Notes under the pieces: generated by a model
Database searches by the model: none
What the model was told of the DNA's origin: nothing
What the model saw: only the letters and a program-made list of their open reading frames with translations
Program-made: the position numbers and the translations under genes
Assembly: GCA_964354485.1 (NCBI GenBank)
Contig: CAYGZY010000005.1
Span: 1-12,346 of the forward strand
Direction: 5' to 3'
DNA from: CAYGXH01 sp964354485
GTDB lineage: Bacteria; Bacteroidota; Ignavibacteria; UBA10030; SZUA-254
Length of the DNA: 12,346 nucleotides
Shown: positions 1 through 7,270 of the stretch, one piece after another
Layout: each line of letters begins with the position of its first letter
Position numbering within the stretch: position 1 is the stretch's first letter

Positions 1-660
1 CATGATGATTGAAGCGATCGGTTTTCTGTATGCAATCAGAATAAATACTACAGATGCAATAAGGAATACGACGCCATCCGGTCGTGTAAGCATAGTGAGA
101 ACAACCATAAAACCGGAGAACAACAATCCCCGGATCGATCGCGCCATCATAAGTGTCGCGAATGTCCCGGCTGCGATGAAGGTAAACATCGATGTCTCAA
201 GTCCGCTGGTTGCGTAAACACAGAAATCCCGTTGTAACGCCAGTGCGATGCTCGTAAGCGGTAGAAAGAAAAATAAGACATTCCCATCGGTACGGAGTTT
301 CCAGCTTAGATAAACAAAAAGAGTGAGTGTAAATATGAAAAAAGTAATGCCGAGCGTTTTTGATAATGAAACGGGATCGAGACTGAGCGATGAGCCGAGA
401 GCGAGGAGGAGTGTCCAGAGAAAGTTGGTGTACCCTTCAACACGTTCACCGGCGTTGTAGACGAGTCCATTGCCGCGAACGAGATTCTCGGCATAGCGTA
501 ATGAGATGAAAGCATCATCGTTCACAAACGCAAGAGAGAGGGTGTGTTGTGTGCCGATGACGAGAGCGACTACTGCAATAATCCAGAAAATTGATCGTGC
601 AAATCGTGAGGATGACGCGGTTACATCCTGAACCCCGAATTTAGTTGATCCCGTGAGCAC
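1..660 (-). CDS. GT-C-type membrane glycosyltransferase, N-terminal part (3' end beyond window)
   Basis: An open frame runs from a GTG at 660 to the left edge without a stop, giving 220 residues. An in-frame TAA lies 9 nt upstream of the GTG, so the start cannot be much earlier. No Shine-Dalgarno site is visible. A short polar N-terminus leads into a first membrane helix (about residues 24-46). Next comes a periplasmic loop with NDDAFISLRYAENLVRGNGL (47-66) and NAGERVEGYTNFLW (69-82), then several more hydrophobic segments, and SGLETSMFTF (152-161) and LTRPDG (191-196). This order (acidic pair after helix 1, E-x-x-E-GYTN-LW, SGLE, TRPDG) is characteristic of polytopic GT-C enzymes that transfer sugars from polyprenyl-phosphate donors. 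D48/D49 would be the catalytic or metal-binding acids in that family. Substrate and acceptor cannot be read from the sequence. It could equally be listed as a hypothetical glycosyltransferase-family membrane protein. Confidence 0.85.
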   Translation of the reverse strand, partial: MLTGSTKFGVQDVTASSSRFARSIFWIIAVVALVIGTQHTLSLAFVNDDAFISLRYAENLVRGNGLVYNAGERVEGYTNFLWTLLLALGSSLSLDPVSLSKTLGITFFIFTLTLFVYLSWKLRTDGNVLFFFLPLTSIALALQRDFCVYATSGLETSMFTFIAAGTFATLMMARSIRGLLFSGFMVVLTMLTRPDGVVFLIASVVFILIAYRKPIASIIM

Positions 661-828
661 TGCCGGTAATTAAGAATGTGATTTTAAGATAGATTAGCTG
701 TGTGAGATGATAATGGATTTCTGTTAAAAATGCAAAAGATAATATATCAAGGGCAAGTGGGGTGTCGTAATTTGAATTTAGCAAGGATAGATAGATGAAT
801 CTATTCTACAATGTATTTCTAAGGAGCA
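661..828. other. Intergenic region between higA and the glycosyltransferase gene
   Basis: 168 nt of AT-rich sequence separate the end of higA from the glycosyltransferase start, both on the minus strand. No rho-independent terminator is visible. A 6-bp inverted repeat with a 2-nt GA loop (791-804) is too weak and has no T-tract. No clear promoter for the glycosyltransferase gene was found. Confidence 0.5.
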
Positions 829-1194
829 TTATGCGCCTAATAATGATTCGACGGGTATTTGTAATTTTTTATGCAGGGCTCGCATCATTTTAATTGTAAG
901 ATTTCTTTTTTTATTAAAGATTTCAGATAACCTGTTCCGTCCCCCCAAAACATTGGCGATATCCTTATTTGATAGGCCAAGTTGTTCTTTCCTGAATTTA
1001 ATCGCTTCAATAGGATTTGGTGCTTCTATTGGGAAATGTTCTTCTTCATATTTCTCTACTAATACAGATAGAATTTCGATGAGTTCGTTTTCCCGGTTGC
1101 TCGTCTTAGTATCAAAGTACGACTCGAGTACAGAGAGGGCATCTTTATAATCTTTCTTTGTTTTAATGGGTTTTATAACAATTGGTGTTTTCAT
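829..1194 (-). CDS. higA: HigA-type antitoxin, XRE/HTH DNA-binding protein
   Basis: 121 residues starting at an ATG. The start overlaps the stop of the upstream toxin gene in an ATGA (1191-1194), which points to translational coupling. The N-terminal half (about 1-58) is helical and charged, as expected for the segment that binds HigB. The C-terminal half (about 60-119) is a helix-turn-helix of the HigA/COG5499 type: PIEAIKFRKEQLGLSNKDIA, then NVLGGRNRLSEIFNKKRNLT and the helix MMRALHKKLQIPVESLL. In this family the antitoxin neutralises HigB and represses its own operon, alone or with the toxin. The palindrome at 1533-1555, upstream of higB, is the obvious binding site. Length is normal for the family and the gene looks intact. 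Base composition is clearly more AT-rich than the neighbouring housekeeping genes, which is compatible with horizontal acquisition. Confidence 0.9.
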   Translation of the reverse strand: MKTPIVIKPIKTKKDYKDALSVLESYFDTKTSNRENELIEILSVLVEKYEEEHFPIEAPNPIEAIKFRKEQLGLSNKDIANVLGGRNRLSEIFNKKRNLTIKMMRALHKKLQIPVESLLGA

Positions 1195-1484
1195 ATTGTC
1201 TTTGCATTTATTAAATCATATTCTTGGTGAGTTCCGATAAAACGTATGTAAACGATTTTCCACTTAAAAACGATTTTTACCACAAGTCGGTATTTATTTC
1301 CTGCGATATTAAAAACTACTCTTTCTTTTTTTAGGATATTCGCGTTTCGATATTGATTCTTAATATCATTCATTTTCCTCCAGTTAGCATTTTTTACTTC
1401 AAAAAACCAAGCTCTTAGAGGTTGCTTCGCATCTTTATGTCGTTTCCAAAATATAATTAGTGTCGAGCGGGCTATTATACGCAC
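1191..1484 (-). CDS. higB: HigB-type mRNA interferase toxin
   Basis: 97 residues from a GTG start (1484-1482). The sequence begins MRIIARSTL, the position where HigB proteins normally begin, so this start is preferred. Family features include W13 followed by the conserved HKDAKQPLRAWFFEVKNANW (16-35), QYRNANIL (44-51), RVVFNIAGNKYRLVV (55-69) and VYIRFIGTHQEYDLI (78-92). HigB toxins of this class are RelE-fold ribonucleases that cut mRNA in the ribosomal A site. The basic residues in NKYRL and the IGTHxEYD motif belong to the conserved RNA-binding and active-site face. The toxin gene precedes the antitoxin gene, which is the usual higBA order and the reverse of most type II modules. No residue typical of the family is obviously missing, so the toxin should be active. 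Transcription would begin in the 1485-1560 region. Confidence 0.92.
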   Translation of the reverse strand: MRIIARSTLIIFWKRHKDAKQPLRAWFFEVKNANWRKMNDIKNQYRNANILKKERVVFNIAGNKYRLVVKIVFKWKIVYIRFIGTHQEYDLINAKTI

Positions 1485-1532
1485 AAATATATTATTCAGG
1501 ATTCGTAAAAATGCGTCATATTATTAACCATC

Positions 1533-1555
1533 ATTGTTCCCAATATGGGAACAAT
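1533..1555 (-). promoter_or_regulatory. Perfect 23-bp palindrome, probable HigA operator
   Basis: Two perfect 10-bp arms (ATTGTTCCCA at 1533-1542 and TGGGAACAAT at 1546-1555) are separated by 3 bp (ATA). The centre lies about 60 nt upstream of the higB GTG at 1484, inside the only plausible promoter region. HigA antitoxins bind inverted repeats in their own promoters, so this is very probably the autoregulatory operator. I could not place confident promoter boxes. There is no second copy of the palindrome elsewhere in the window. Confidence 0.75.
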
Positions 1556-1943
1556 TAAATAAAGCATTTTTATAGATAATTGTCAAGCTGTAATACAACG
1601 AAAATTCGAATAATTTGAGCATCATTGATTGGATAAATGCGAAATATTGAGTTATTTCATAGATGTGAGGAGTATTCCGATTTTTCCTTCAGTCATAATT
1701 ACATTCTAATAAGTGGCTTTTTAACCCACAACATCTGCTGAATATCGTTGAGTGTTATAAGATAGACCTTGCCATATAAAAAGTTATTATTTTGTGTTTA
1801 AAAAGAAGAATATTATTTTGTTTTAACGATTAATGAAGCAGAGAAATACAGACCGCTGAAAGGTGGAATATTTCTGTATGTTAAAGTATTCAATTAGCTA
1901 TACTGCTTGAAAATCAATAATAGTTTTTGCTTATTGTACAATT
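1556..1943. other. AT-rich intergenic gap between higBA and tsaD, no gene seen
   Basis: About 390 nt of AT-rich sequence separate the divergent higBA module and tsaD. All frames are broken by frequent stops, no tRNA fold is apparent, and no decayed gene could be recognised. The promoter for tsaD should lie near 1900-1943. TAGTTTTTG at 1921-1929 resembles the Bacteroidota -7 element TAnnTTTG but has one extra base, so I do not annotate it as a promoter. Confidence 0.5.
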
Positions 1944-2972
1944 ATGAAAATACTTGGTATCGAAACCTCCTGTGATGAAACCTCGGCGGCTGTTCTGGAT
2001 GAGGGACATGTTTTGTCCAATATCATATCATCGCAGATTGTTCACCAGCAGTACGGCGGTATCGTTCCCGAACTCGCATCGCGCGCTCACCAGCAAATGA
2101 TCATCCCGGTCGTGGAACAGGCTCTGAAGAATACAGATGTCAGACTGGAAGAGCTCAATGGAATAGCAGTAACATACGGTCCGGGCTTGATGGGGTCGCT
2201 TCTCGTCGGAGTGAGCTTCGCAAAGTCGCTCGCCTACGGACTAAAAATTCCATTTGTAGGTGTAAATCACATGGAAGCGCATATATACTCCAATTTCATC
2301 GACGATCCGCAACCTGGCTTCCCGTTTCTCTGTCTGACCGTTTCCGGCGGACACACACAATTAGTGCATGCGAAAGCCCCTCTCAGACATCAGCTCCTTG
2401 GCGAAACGCTCGATGATGCGGCGGGTGAGGCATTCGATAAGGTGGCAAAAATGTTGGGACTCGGATTTCCGGGCGGACCCAAGATCGATGAATTGGCAAA
2501 ACAAGGGAACCCGAAATTCGTAAAATTTCCACGGTCGTATCTTGGTGAAAATATTTTTGACTTCAGCTTCAGCGGTATAAAAACGTCGGTCATGTACTGG
2601 CTTCGCGACCACGGCCATTATCAGAAAGATAACTCGCATCCATTGCCTTCGACGCTTCTGGCCGACCTCTGCGCGAGCTTCCAGGATGCAGTCGTGGAGG
2701 TTCTGGTAGAAAAAACCCTTCGGGCAATCAAGGAGCTGAAAGTCCAAGACGTTGCAGTGTCCGGTGGCGTATCTGCAAATTCAGAACTACGCAGGCGAAT
2801 GACCACCGCATCGAAAAAACATAATTTCAGATTGTTTATACCCGATTTCCAGTACTGTACCGATAACGGCGCAATGATCGCCTATGTCGGCTGGATGAAG
2901 CTCCGCGCTGGGGAGAGGTCGGGATATGAACTGAGTGCAAAAGCAAATTTAAGTTTATCAGAAGCTCGCTAG
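1944..2972 (+). CDS. tsaD: tRNA N6-threonylcarbamoyladenosine (t6A37) synthesis transferase TsaD
   Basis: 342 residues, full length for bacterial TsaD (Kae1/YgjD family). The enzyme transfers the threonylcarbamoyl group from threonylcarbamoyl-AMP to A37 of ANN-decoding tRNAs, working in the cytoplasm with TsaB and TsaE. Visible motifs are ETSCDETSAAVLDEG (7-21), the metal-binding HMEAH (H109 and H113), SGGHT (134-138), GETLDDAAGEAFDK (153-166), FPGGP (175-179), the nucleotide-binding SGGVSAN (273-279) and CTDNGAMIAY (305-314), in which D307 is the third metal ligand. All key residues are present. The ATG at 1944 gives the canonical MKILGIETSCDET start. No Shine-Dalgarno site is seen, as is common in Bacteroidota. 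It is the first gene of a tight cluster, with the YfhO-type gene starting 6 nt after its stop. No tsaB or tsaE gene lies in the window. Confidence 0.97.
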   Translation: MKILGIETSCDETSAAVLDEGHVLSNIISSQIVHQQYGGIVPELASRAHQQMIIPVVEQALKNTDVRLEELNGIAVTYGPGLMGSLLVGVSFAKSLAYGLKIPFVGVNHMEAHIYSNFIDDPQPGFPFLCLTVSGGHTQLVHAKAPLRHQLLGETLDDAAGEAFDKVAKMLGLGFPGGPKIDELAKQGNPKFVKFPRSYLGENIFDFSFSGIKTSVMYWLRDHGHYQKDNSHPLPSTLLADLCASFQDAVVEVLVEKTLRAIKELKVQDVAVSGGVSANSELRRRMTTASKKHNFRLFIPDFQYCTDNGAMIAYVGWMKLRAGERSGYELSAKANLSLSEAR

Positions 2973-2978
2973 AGAACG

Positions 2979-5225
2979 ATGATAAAAATATCACCCAAAT
3001 CAGAAACGTACATCTCGATCTTTTTTATAGTCCTCCTCGTCCTTGGCGCTTTCTGGCAGTTGACACTCATGCGAGGATTCATTATAACCGATGATATCTT
3101 CACGAGCGATATCATGAATGAAGGCTTCCCGTATCGCTATTCTCTAAGTGAGGCGTTGAAGGCAGGCGAAGCTCCTCTCTGGGTGTCCGATATTTACGGC
3201 GGATTTCCACTCCTCGCCCGGGCTGAAGCGGGAATTTGCTACCCGATAAACCTTATTCTCTTCTGGCTCCTGTCCCCATACACGGCATTGAATATCGTTT
3301 TGCTACTGACAATTATCATTGCGGGGATATCTACATATTTATACCTTCGTGAGATTCGTGCAACCACAATTGTCAGTGTCGTATGTGCGGTTGCATTCAG
3401 CTTCAGCGGATATCTGCTATCTCATCTGAAACACCTCAGTAACGTTAACAGCGCGTGCTGGCTCCCGCTCGGATTGTTTTTCCTTGAAAGAGCTATTACC
3501 CGCAAAGATAATCGTTCGCTTATATGGTTCGGCTTTATCTTTGGGATTCAACACCTCTCGGGCCACACACAGGTGACCTATTACTCCGGAGTATTGTATC
3601 TCTTCTACTTCATCTTCCGGTCGCTTCATCAGTACAAGGAATTGGCGCATCAGGCGAAGTCGGTCAAAGCACCGGCGAAAAGCGGGTGGCAGAAGCTGTT
3701 AACAGACCGTCGGATTTTTATATTCATCGGCATGCTCATACTTGGATCGCTCCTCGCCGCTGTCCAGCTCATTCCGACCTACGAGCTTGTTTCTCTGTCA
3801 CAGCGGTCGGGTGGGGTTACATTCGACTATGCCTCCAATTATGCCTACGATCCGAACAACCTTCTTACATTCATCTACCCCTATATCAACGGTGATATCG
3901 GTAACGCGACCTACACGGGAAAAAGTATATTCTGGGAAGATTACGGATATGTCGGTATTGTTATTCTAATCATGGCGCTATTTGCCGTTTTCCGTTCATG
4001 GAAAAAATGGCACATTAAATTCTTTGCTATATCGGCTCTTGTATCGATTATCTTTGTTCTGGGGCCGAGTACTCCCGTTTATAAGTGGGCGTTCACGATC
4101 ATTCCCGGAATGAACTACTTCCGTTTTCCCACCCGCTTTCTTCTGATTACAGATCTGTCGCTGATCGTTCTCGCCGGAATTGGAATGACATCCATTGCCG
4201 AGAAGCTGAACGACAAAAAGAGATATGGCGGTATACGATTTGAATTTATTATCCTCGCAATAACCGTCATCGACCTGCTCTATTTCCAATTGCGGCAGAA
4301 TCCCATCGTTGATGCGGAGAAGTGGCTTCAGCCGCCGCGATCCGTGGAATATATAAATAGAGATACGACTCAATTCAGAATTTTCTGTGTGGGCGGGAAT
4401 CAGGCTCACATACAAACATTCCAGCAAGCACGAGGCTGGGAGGGAGACCTCCAACCGTTCATCGATCAGCGTGAATACATTCAGCCGAGCAGTAATGTCC
4501 TGTACGGATTGCACTCCCCGAACGGTTACGCAAACCTGACACCGAATTACATCGTGGATGTCTGGGGCGATCAGAATCGCTCCGGTGTGCTGAACCAGAC
4601 AGCGGCTATTCAGGGAGGACGATTCCTGCCAACCGAAATGTTCTGGCGGCTTATAGATATGTACAACGTAAAGTATATAACATCTTTCTGGCAGATTCAG
4701 ACAAAAATGGGTGTCGACAGCGTTGCACGGTTCGGCGAGGCGTACATGTACCGCAATAATAACCTGATGCCGCGAGCCTACATGGTTGGTAAAATCGTAC
4801 AGGCCTCAAATCAAAATCATGCGTTGAGAATACTATTTTCAAATGAGTTCAATCCACACCGAGAGGCAATCGTCTTTGAAACTCCGGATGGAATTACACT
4901 ATCCGATTCAATTAGCAGTGAAGTCGATATAGTGAAGTATGGGCGTAACGAAGTTATCATGGATGTGAAATCGGACAGGGCAGGATTCCTAATTTTTTCC
5001 GATTCGTATTATCCGGGTTGGACTGCTGAGGTAGACGGGAAGGAAGTAAAAATACACCGCACGAACGTAACCCAGCGGGGGATTGTCGTACCCGGGGGAT
5101 CTCACACAGTGAAATTTACATTCACGCCGAACACAGTGACTTACGGTTTTTGGCCAACGGCCGGAGCATTTGTCGTATTCTCTGTGCTTATCGTTATCAA
5201 CCGACGTAAGAAAAATGAGAGTTGA
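2979..5225 (+). CDS. YfhO-family polytopic membrane protein
   Basis: 748 residues. The N-terminal ~440 residues contain roughly a dozen hydrophobic segments (for example 11-30, 86-122, 131-149, 182-213, 246-265, 323-338, 347-362, 386-402, 421-437). A soluble region (about 440-715) follows, then one final helix (about 722-741) and a basic tail RRKKNES. Family landmarks are the acidic pair D38/D39 after helix 1, LWVSDIYGGFPLLAR (67-81), GHTQVTYY (195-202), PGMNYFRFPTRFL (376-388) and the C-terminal beta-rich FSDSYYPGWTAEVDGKEV. Together these identify the YfhO family (GT-C-like superfamily). In Gram-positives YfhO relatives have been linked to glycosylation of lipoteichoic acid. The substrate in this diderm-type organism is unknown, and an envelope glycan is an inference. 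The gene is translated immediately after tsaD and ends 3 nt before mltG, so the three are probably co-transcribed. Confidence 0.9.
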   Translation: MIKISPKSETYISIFFIVLLVLGAFWQLTLMRGFIITDDIFTSDIMNEGFPYRYSLSEALKAGEAPLWVSDIYGGFPLLARAEAGICYPINLILFWLLSPYTALNIVLLLTIIIAGISTYLYLREIRATTIVSVVCAVAFSFSGYLLSHLKHLSNVNSACWLPLGLFFLERAITRKDNRSLIWFGFIFGIQHLSGHTQVTYYSGVLYLFYFIFRSLHQYKELAHQAKSVKAPAKSGWQKLLTDRRIFIFIGMLILGSLLAAVQLIPTYELVSLSQRSGGVTFDYASNYAYDPNNLLTFIYPYINGDIGNATYTGKSIFWEDYGYVGIVILIMALFAVFRSWKKWHIKFFAISALVSIIFVLGPSTPVYKWAFTIIPGMNYFRFPTRFLLITDLSLIVLAGIGMTSIAEKLNDKKRYGGIRFEFIILAITVIDLLYFQLRQNPIVDAEKWLQPPRSVEYINRDTTQFRIFCVGGNQAHIQTFQQARGWEGDLQPFIDQREYIQPSSNVLYGLHSPNGYANLTPNYIVDVWGDQNRSGVLNQTAAIQGGRFLPTEMFWRLIDMYNVKYITSFWQIQTKMGVDSVARFGEAYMYRNNNLMPRAYMVGKIVQASNQNHALRILFSNEFNPHREAIVFETPDGITLSDSISSEVDIVKYGRNEVIMDVKSDRAGFLIFSDSYYPGWTAEVDGKEVKIHRTNVTQRGIVVPGGSHTVKFTFTPNTVTYGFWPTAGAFVVFSVLIVINRRKKNES

Positions 5226-5228
5226 AAA

Positions 5229-6245
5229 ATGAAGCGTAAGTATCGTATTGCTCTCTTCTTGGGATTCATCGTGCTGTCGCTCTTTGTCTATGAGGTGTTT
5301 TTATCGCCGCATTACTTTGAAGGTGATCGCTTCATCATCGTGTCGAAAGGGGAGACGTTCGAAGATGTCACCGATTCACTCATAAGTGCCGGTATTATAA
5401 CCAATCGTTTCTACTTTGAAGCGGCTGGGAGAATCCTAATGTGGACAACGAGGATGCAAGTGGGAAAATTTCGTTTCAAGAGCGGAGTCTCCAATTTCAA
5501 AATTCTTGACATACTGATGGGCGGCAAGACGATTGAAACGATCTCGGTAGCGATACCGGAAGGCATGCGGACCACGACGGTTGCAAAGATATGTGCCGAT
5601 AAACTCGGGATTGATTCCGCCCGGTTCATGGTGTTCGTCAATGATTCAGCATTTGCGCGCAAACTTGGCGTCGAAGCCGGGAATCTGAACGGATACCTGA
5701 TGCCGAAGACGTACGAATTTTACTGGCAGACGGATGAGGAAGAAATTCTGAAAACTCTCGTGACGGAGTTCTGGAGCGATGTCGATAGCGGAATGGTGGC
5801 TCAGGCTAAGCGGCGCGGAAAGAAGATTTACGAGATCGTCACGCTTGCATCCATCATCGAGCTGGAAACTGCAATCGATACAGAACGGGCAATCATTGCC
5901 GGTGTTTATTATAATCGTCTGCAGCGAAGAATGCGTCTGCAGGCAGATCCGACCGTCCAGTATGCGCTGGGCGGCGAACGGCGACGGCTTCGATTCAGTG
6001 ATTTGAAGGTAAAATCACCATACAACACGTATGTTAACTACGGACTACCGCCGGGTCCCATAAATAATCCGGGATTAGCGTCCATTATGGCAGCTCTTTA
6101 TCCCACCCGGCACCGCTATCTCTATTTCGTCGCGACCGGCGAAGGGGGGCATCGATTCTCTTTTAACTTTATCGAACACGGGAAAGCCAAGCAGAGATAT
6201 CTTCGCACACGTGAGGAGCGGAAGGAAGGACAGGAATTACCGTAG
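5229..6245 (+). CDS. mltG: Endolytic murein transglycosylase MltG (YceG family)
   Basis: 338 residues, normal for the family. A single N-terminal anchor (about 6-25, after the basic MKRKYR) places the catalytic part in the periplasm. Residues 33-100 form the LysM-like/YceG N-terminal domain (FIIVSKGETFEDVTDSLISA). The catalytic domain carries VAIPEGMRT (107-115), GNLNGYLMPKTYEF (151-164), TLASIIELET (205-214) with the catalytic glutamate E211, VYYNRLQRRMRLQADPTVQY (226-245), and YNTYVNYGLPPGPINNPG (265-282). MltG cleaves nascent peptidoglycan strands to leave 1,6-anhydroMurNAc ends and so sets glycan length at the site of synthesis. The ATG lies 3 nt after the preceding stop, with a purine-rich stretch inside the end of that gene. 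Its stop (6243-6245) is only 8 nt from the stop of the convergent reductase gene, leaving no room for a terminator. Confidence 0.95.
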   Translation: MKRKYRIALFLGFIVLSLFVYEVFLSPHYFEGDRFIIVSKGETFEDVTDSLISAGIITNRFYFEAAGRILMWTTRMQVGKFRFKSGVSNFKILDILMGGKTIETISVAIPEGMRTTTVAKICADKLGIDSARFMVFVNDSAFARKLGVEAGNLNGYLMPKTYEFYWQTDEEEILKTLVTEFWSDVDSGMVAQAKRRGKKIYEIVTLASIIELETAIDTERAIIAGVYYNRLQRRMRLQADPTVQYALGGERRRLRFSDLKVKSPYNTYVNYGLPPGPINNPGLASIMAALYPTRHRYLYFVATGEGGHRFSFNFIEHGKAKQRYLRTREERKEGQELP

Positions 6246-6253
6246 AGGATTTT

Positions 6254-7159
6254 TTACGCATGCGATTTTAACGCCGCGTATATTGCTCCATTTGCAGGTG
6301 TGGGGATTTTCAGTTTCATGCCAAACCGGACGACTGCACCGTTTAGCGCTTCAACCTCAACACGCTTACCGTGCATCAGATCGTAGTACATCGATGACGT
6401 ACTCGTTGCGGGGAGTCGTTTGCAATGCAGGATAGTTTTCGTTTCGCTATCCGCGAAGGGATCGTTGTACATAGCACGTGCAATTGTTGAAGCTTCTTTA
6501 ATAACATCTTCCAACATGTGTCGGAGGGTGGGATCTTGCAGAACCTCACCTATTGTTTTCCTGGCGAACGCCGTCATACCACCAAGTCCGCAGATGAATA
6601 TCCATTTTTGCCAGAGGAATTTCCCGACATTTTCAATCGCTGCCCCCTCGATTCCGGCTGAACGGAAAGTATTTTCAAGTGTGCAGCTTCGTTGACTTAC
6701 CGTTCCGTCCGTTTCGCCGAATCTGAATTTACCGGCTCCACCCTCATGACGTATAATTCCGGGCGCATGAATCGTGCTGAAGATGTAAGCGATACCAGTG
6801 AGGACATACTGCCGTCCGATTGTTTGGGCAATTAACTCCTCGTTTTCAACGCCATTCTGTATGCTTAAAATGATTGAATCATTTTTAAGCGCTGGTCTCG
6901 CAATCTCTGCTGCGGCACGTGTGTCGAATGATTTGACTCCGATGATGAAGCAATCGAATGGTTTGAATCCGATGAGAGTATCTGTGAATGTGGCGTGGAT
7001 TGTGAGATCGCCCTCCGGACTTTCAAGTTTCAATCCGTGTTGTTGCATGGCGTGGAGGTGAGCGCCGCGCGCGACGAAGACGACGTCGTTGTGGGCGTGA
7101 TGAAGTCTGGCGCCCAGATATCCTCCGACACCGCCGGTTCCGATGACAGCTATTCGCAT
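6254..7159 (-). CDS. 2-dehydropantoate 2-reductase (ApbA/PanE) family protein
   Basis: 301 residues from the ATG at 7159, giving MRIAVIGTGGVGGYLGA with the NADP-binding GxGGVGG at 7-13. A TTG 39 nt upstream would add 13 unsupported residues and would overlap the promoter. The N-terminal Rossmann domain includes FVARG (28-32), VKSFDT (75-80) and SIQNGVENEE (99-108). The C-terminal helical domain has NVGKFLWQKW (177-186), where K185 aligns with the catalytic lysine of PanE, and SSMYYDLMHGKRVEVEALNG (255-274), where S256 and E268 align with substrate-binding positions. The two asparagines that follow the lysine in bona fide ketopantoate reductases (K-x3-N-x3-N) are replaced here by I189 and G193. 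This variant is seen in uncharacterised PanE paralogues. Pantothenate synthesis is therefore possible but not secure, and no panB or panC lies nearby. Confidence 0.85.
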   Translation of the reverse strand: MRIAVIGTGGVGGYLGARLHHAHNDVVFVARGAHLHAMQQHGLKLESPEGDLTIHATFTDTLIGFKPFDCFIIGVKSFDTRAAAEIARPALKNDSIILSIQNGVENEELIAQTIGRQYVLTGIAYIFSTIHAPGIIRHEGGAGKFRFGETDGTVSQRSCTLENTFRSAGIEGAAIENVGKFLWQKWIFICGLGGMTAFARKTIGEVLQDPTLRHMLEDVIKEASTIARAMYNDPFADSETKTILHCKRLPATSTSSMYYDLMHGKRVEVEALNGAVVRFGMKLKIPTPANGAIYAALKSHA

Positions 7160-7166
7160 AATTGAC

Positions 7167-7198
7167 CAAATATAATAATTCTTTTGCAGAGTGTCCAA
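7167..7198 (-). promoter_or_regulatory. Bacteroidota-type promoter of the PanE-like gene
   Basis: On the minus strand, TTGG (7198-7195) is followed after exactly 20 nt by TATATTTG (7174-7167). This matches the Bacteroidota housekeeping sigma consensus (TTG at -33, TAnnTTTG at -7, spacing 19-21). The last G lies 7 nt before the ATG at 7159. Transcription would therefore start within a few nucleotides of the start codon, giving a leaderless or near-leaderless mRNA. This is the best promoter match seen in the window. Confidence 0.5.
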
Positions 7199-7270
7199 GT
7201 TAAAGTAAACGAAATAAGCGAAGTTTGTGATTATATAATAACGAGAAGTACATATTCTTTCAAAAATAAT

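Noticed and set aside
2..217. A 71-residue plus-strand frame at the left edge
   Set aside because: It lies antisense to the glycosyltransferase gene, whose minus-strand frame carries several family motifs through this region.
791..804. A 6-bp inverted repeat after higA as a terminator
   Set aside because: The stem is short and AT-rich, and no T-tract follows on the minus strand.
1484..1491. A TATATTTG match to the Bacteroidota -7 element at the higB start
   Set aside because: It overlaps the GTG start codon and has no TTG at the proper spacing upstream, so it would start transcription inside the gene.
7160..7198. A TTG start at 7198 that would extend the PanE-like protein by 13 residues
   Set aside because: The family starts at the MRIAVIGTGG position, and the extension would lie on top of the TTGG-20-TATATTTG promoter.
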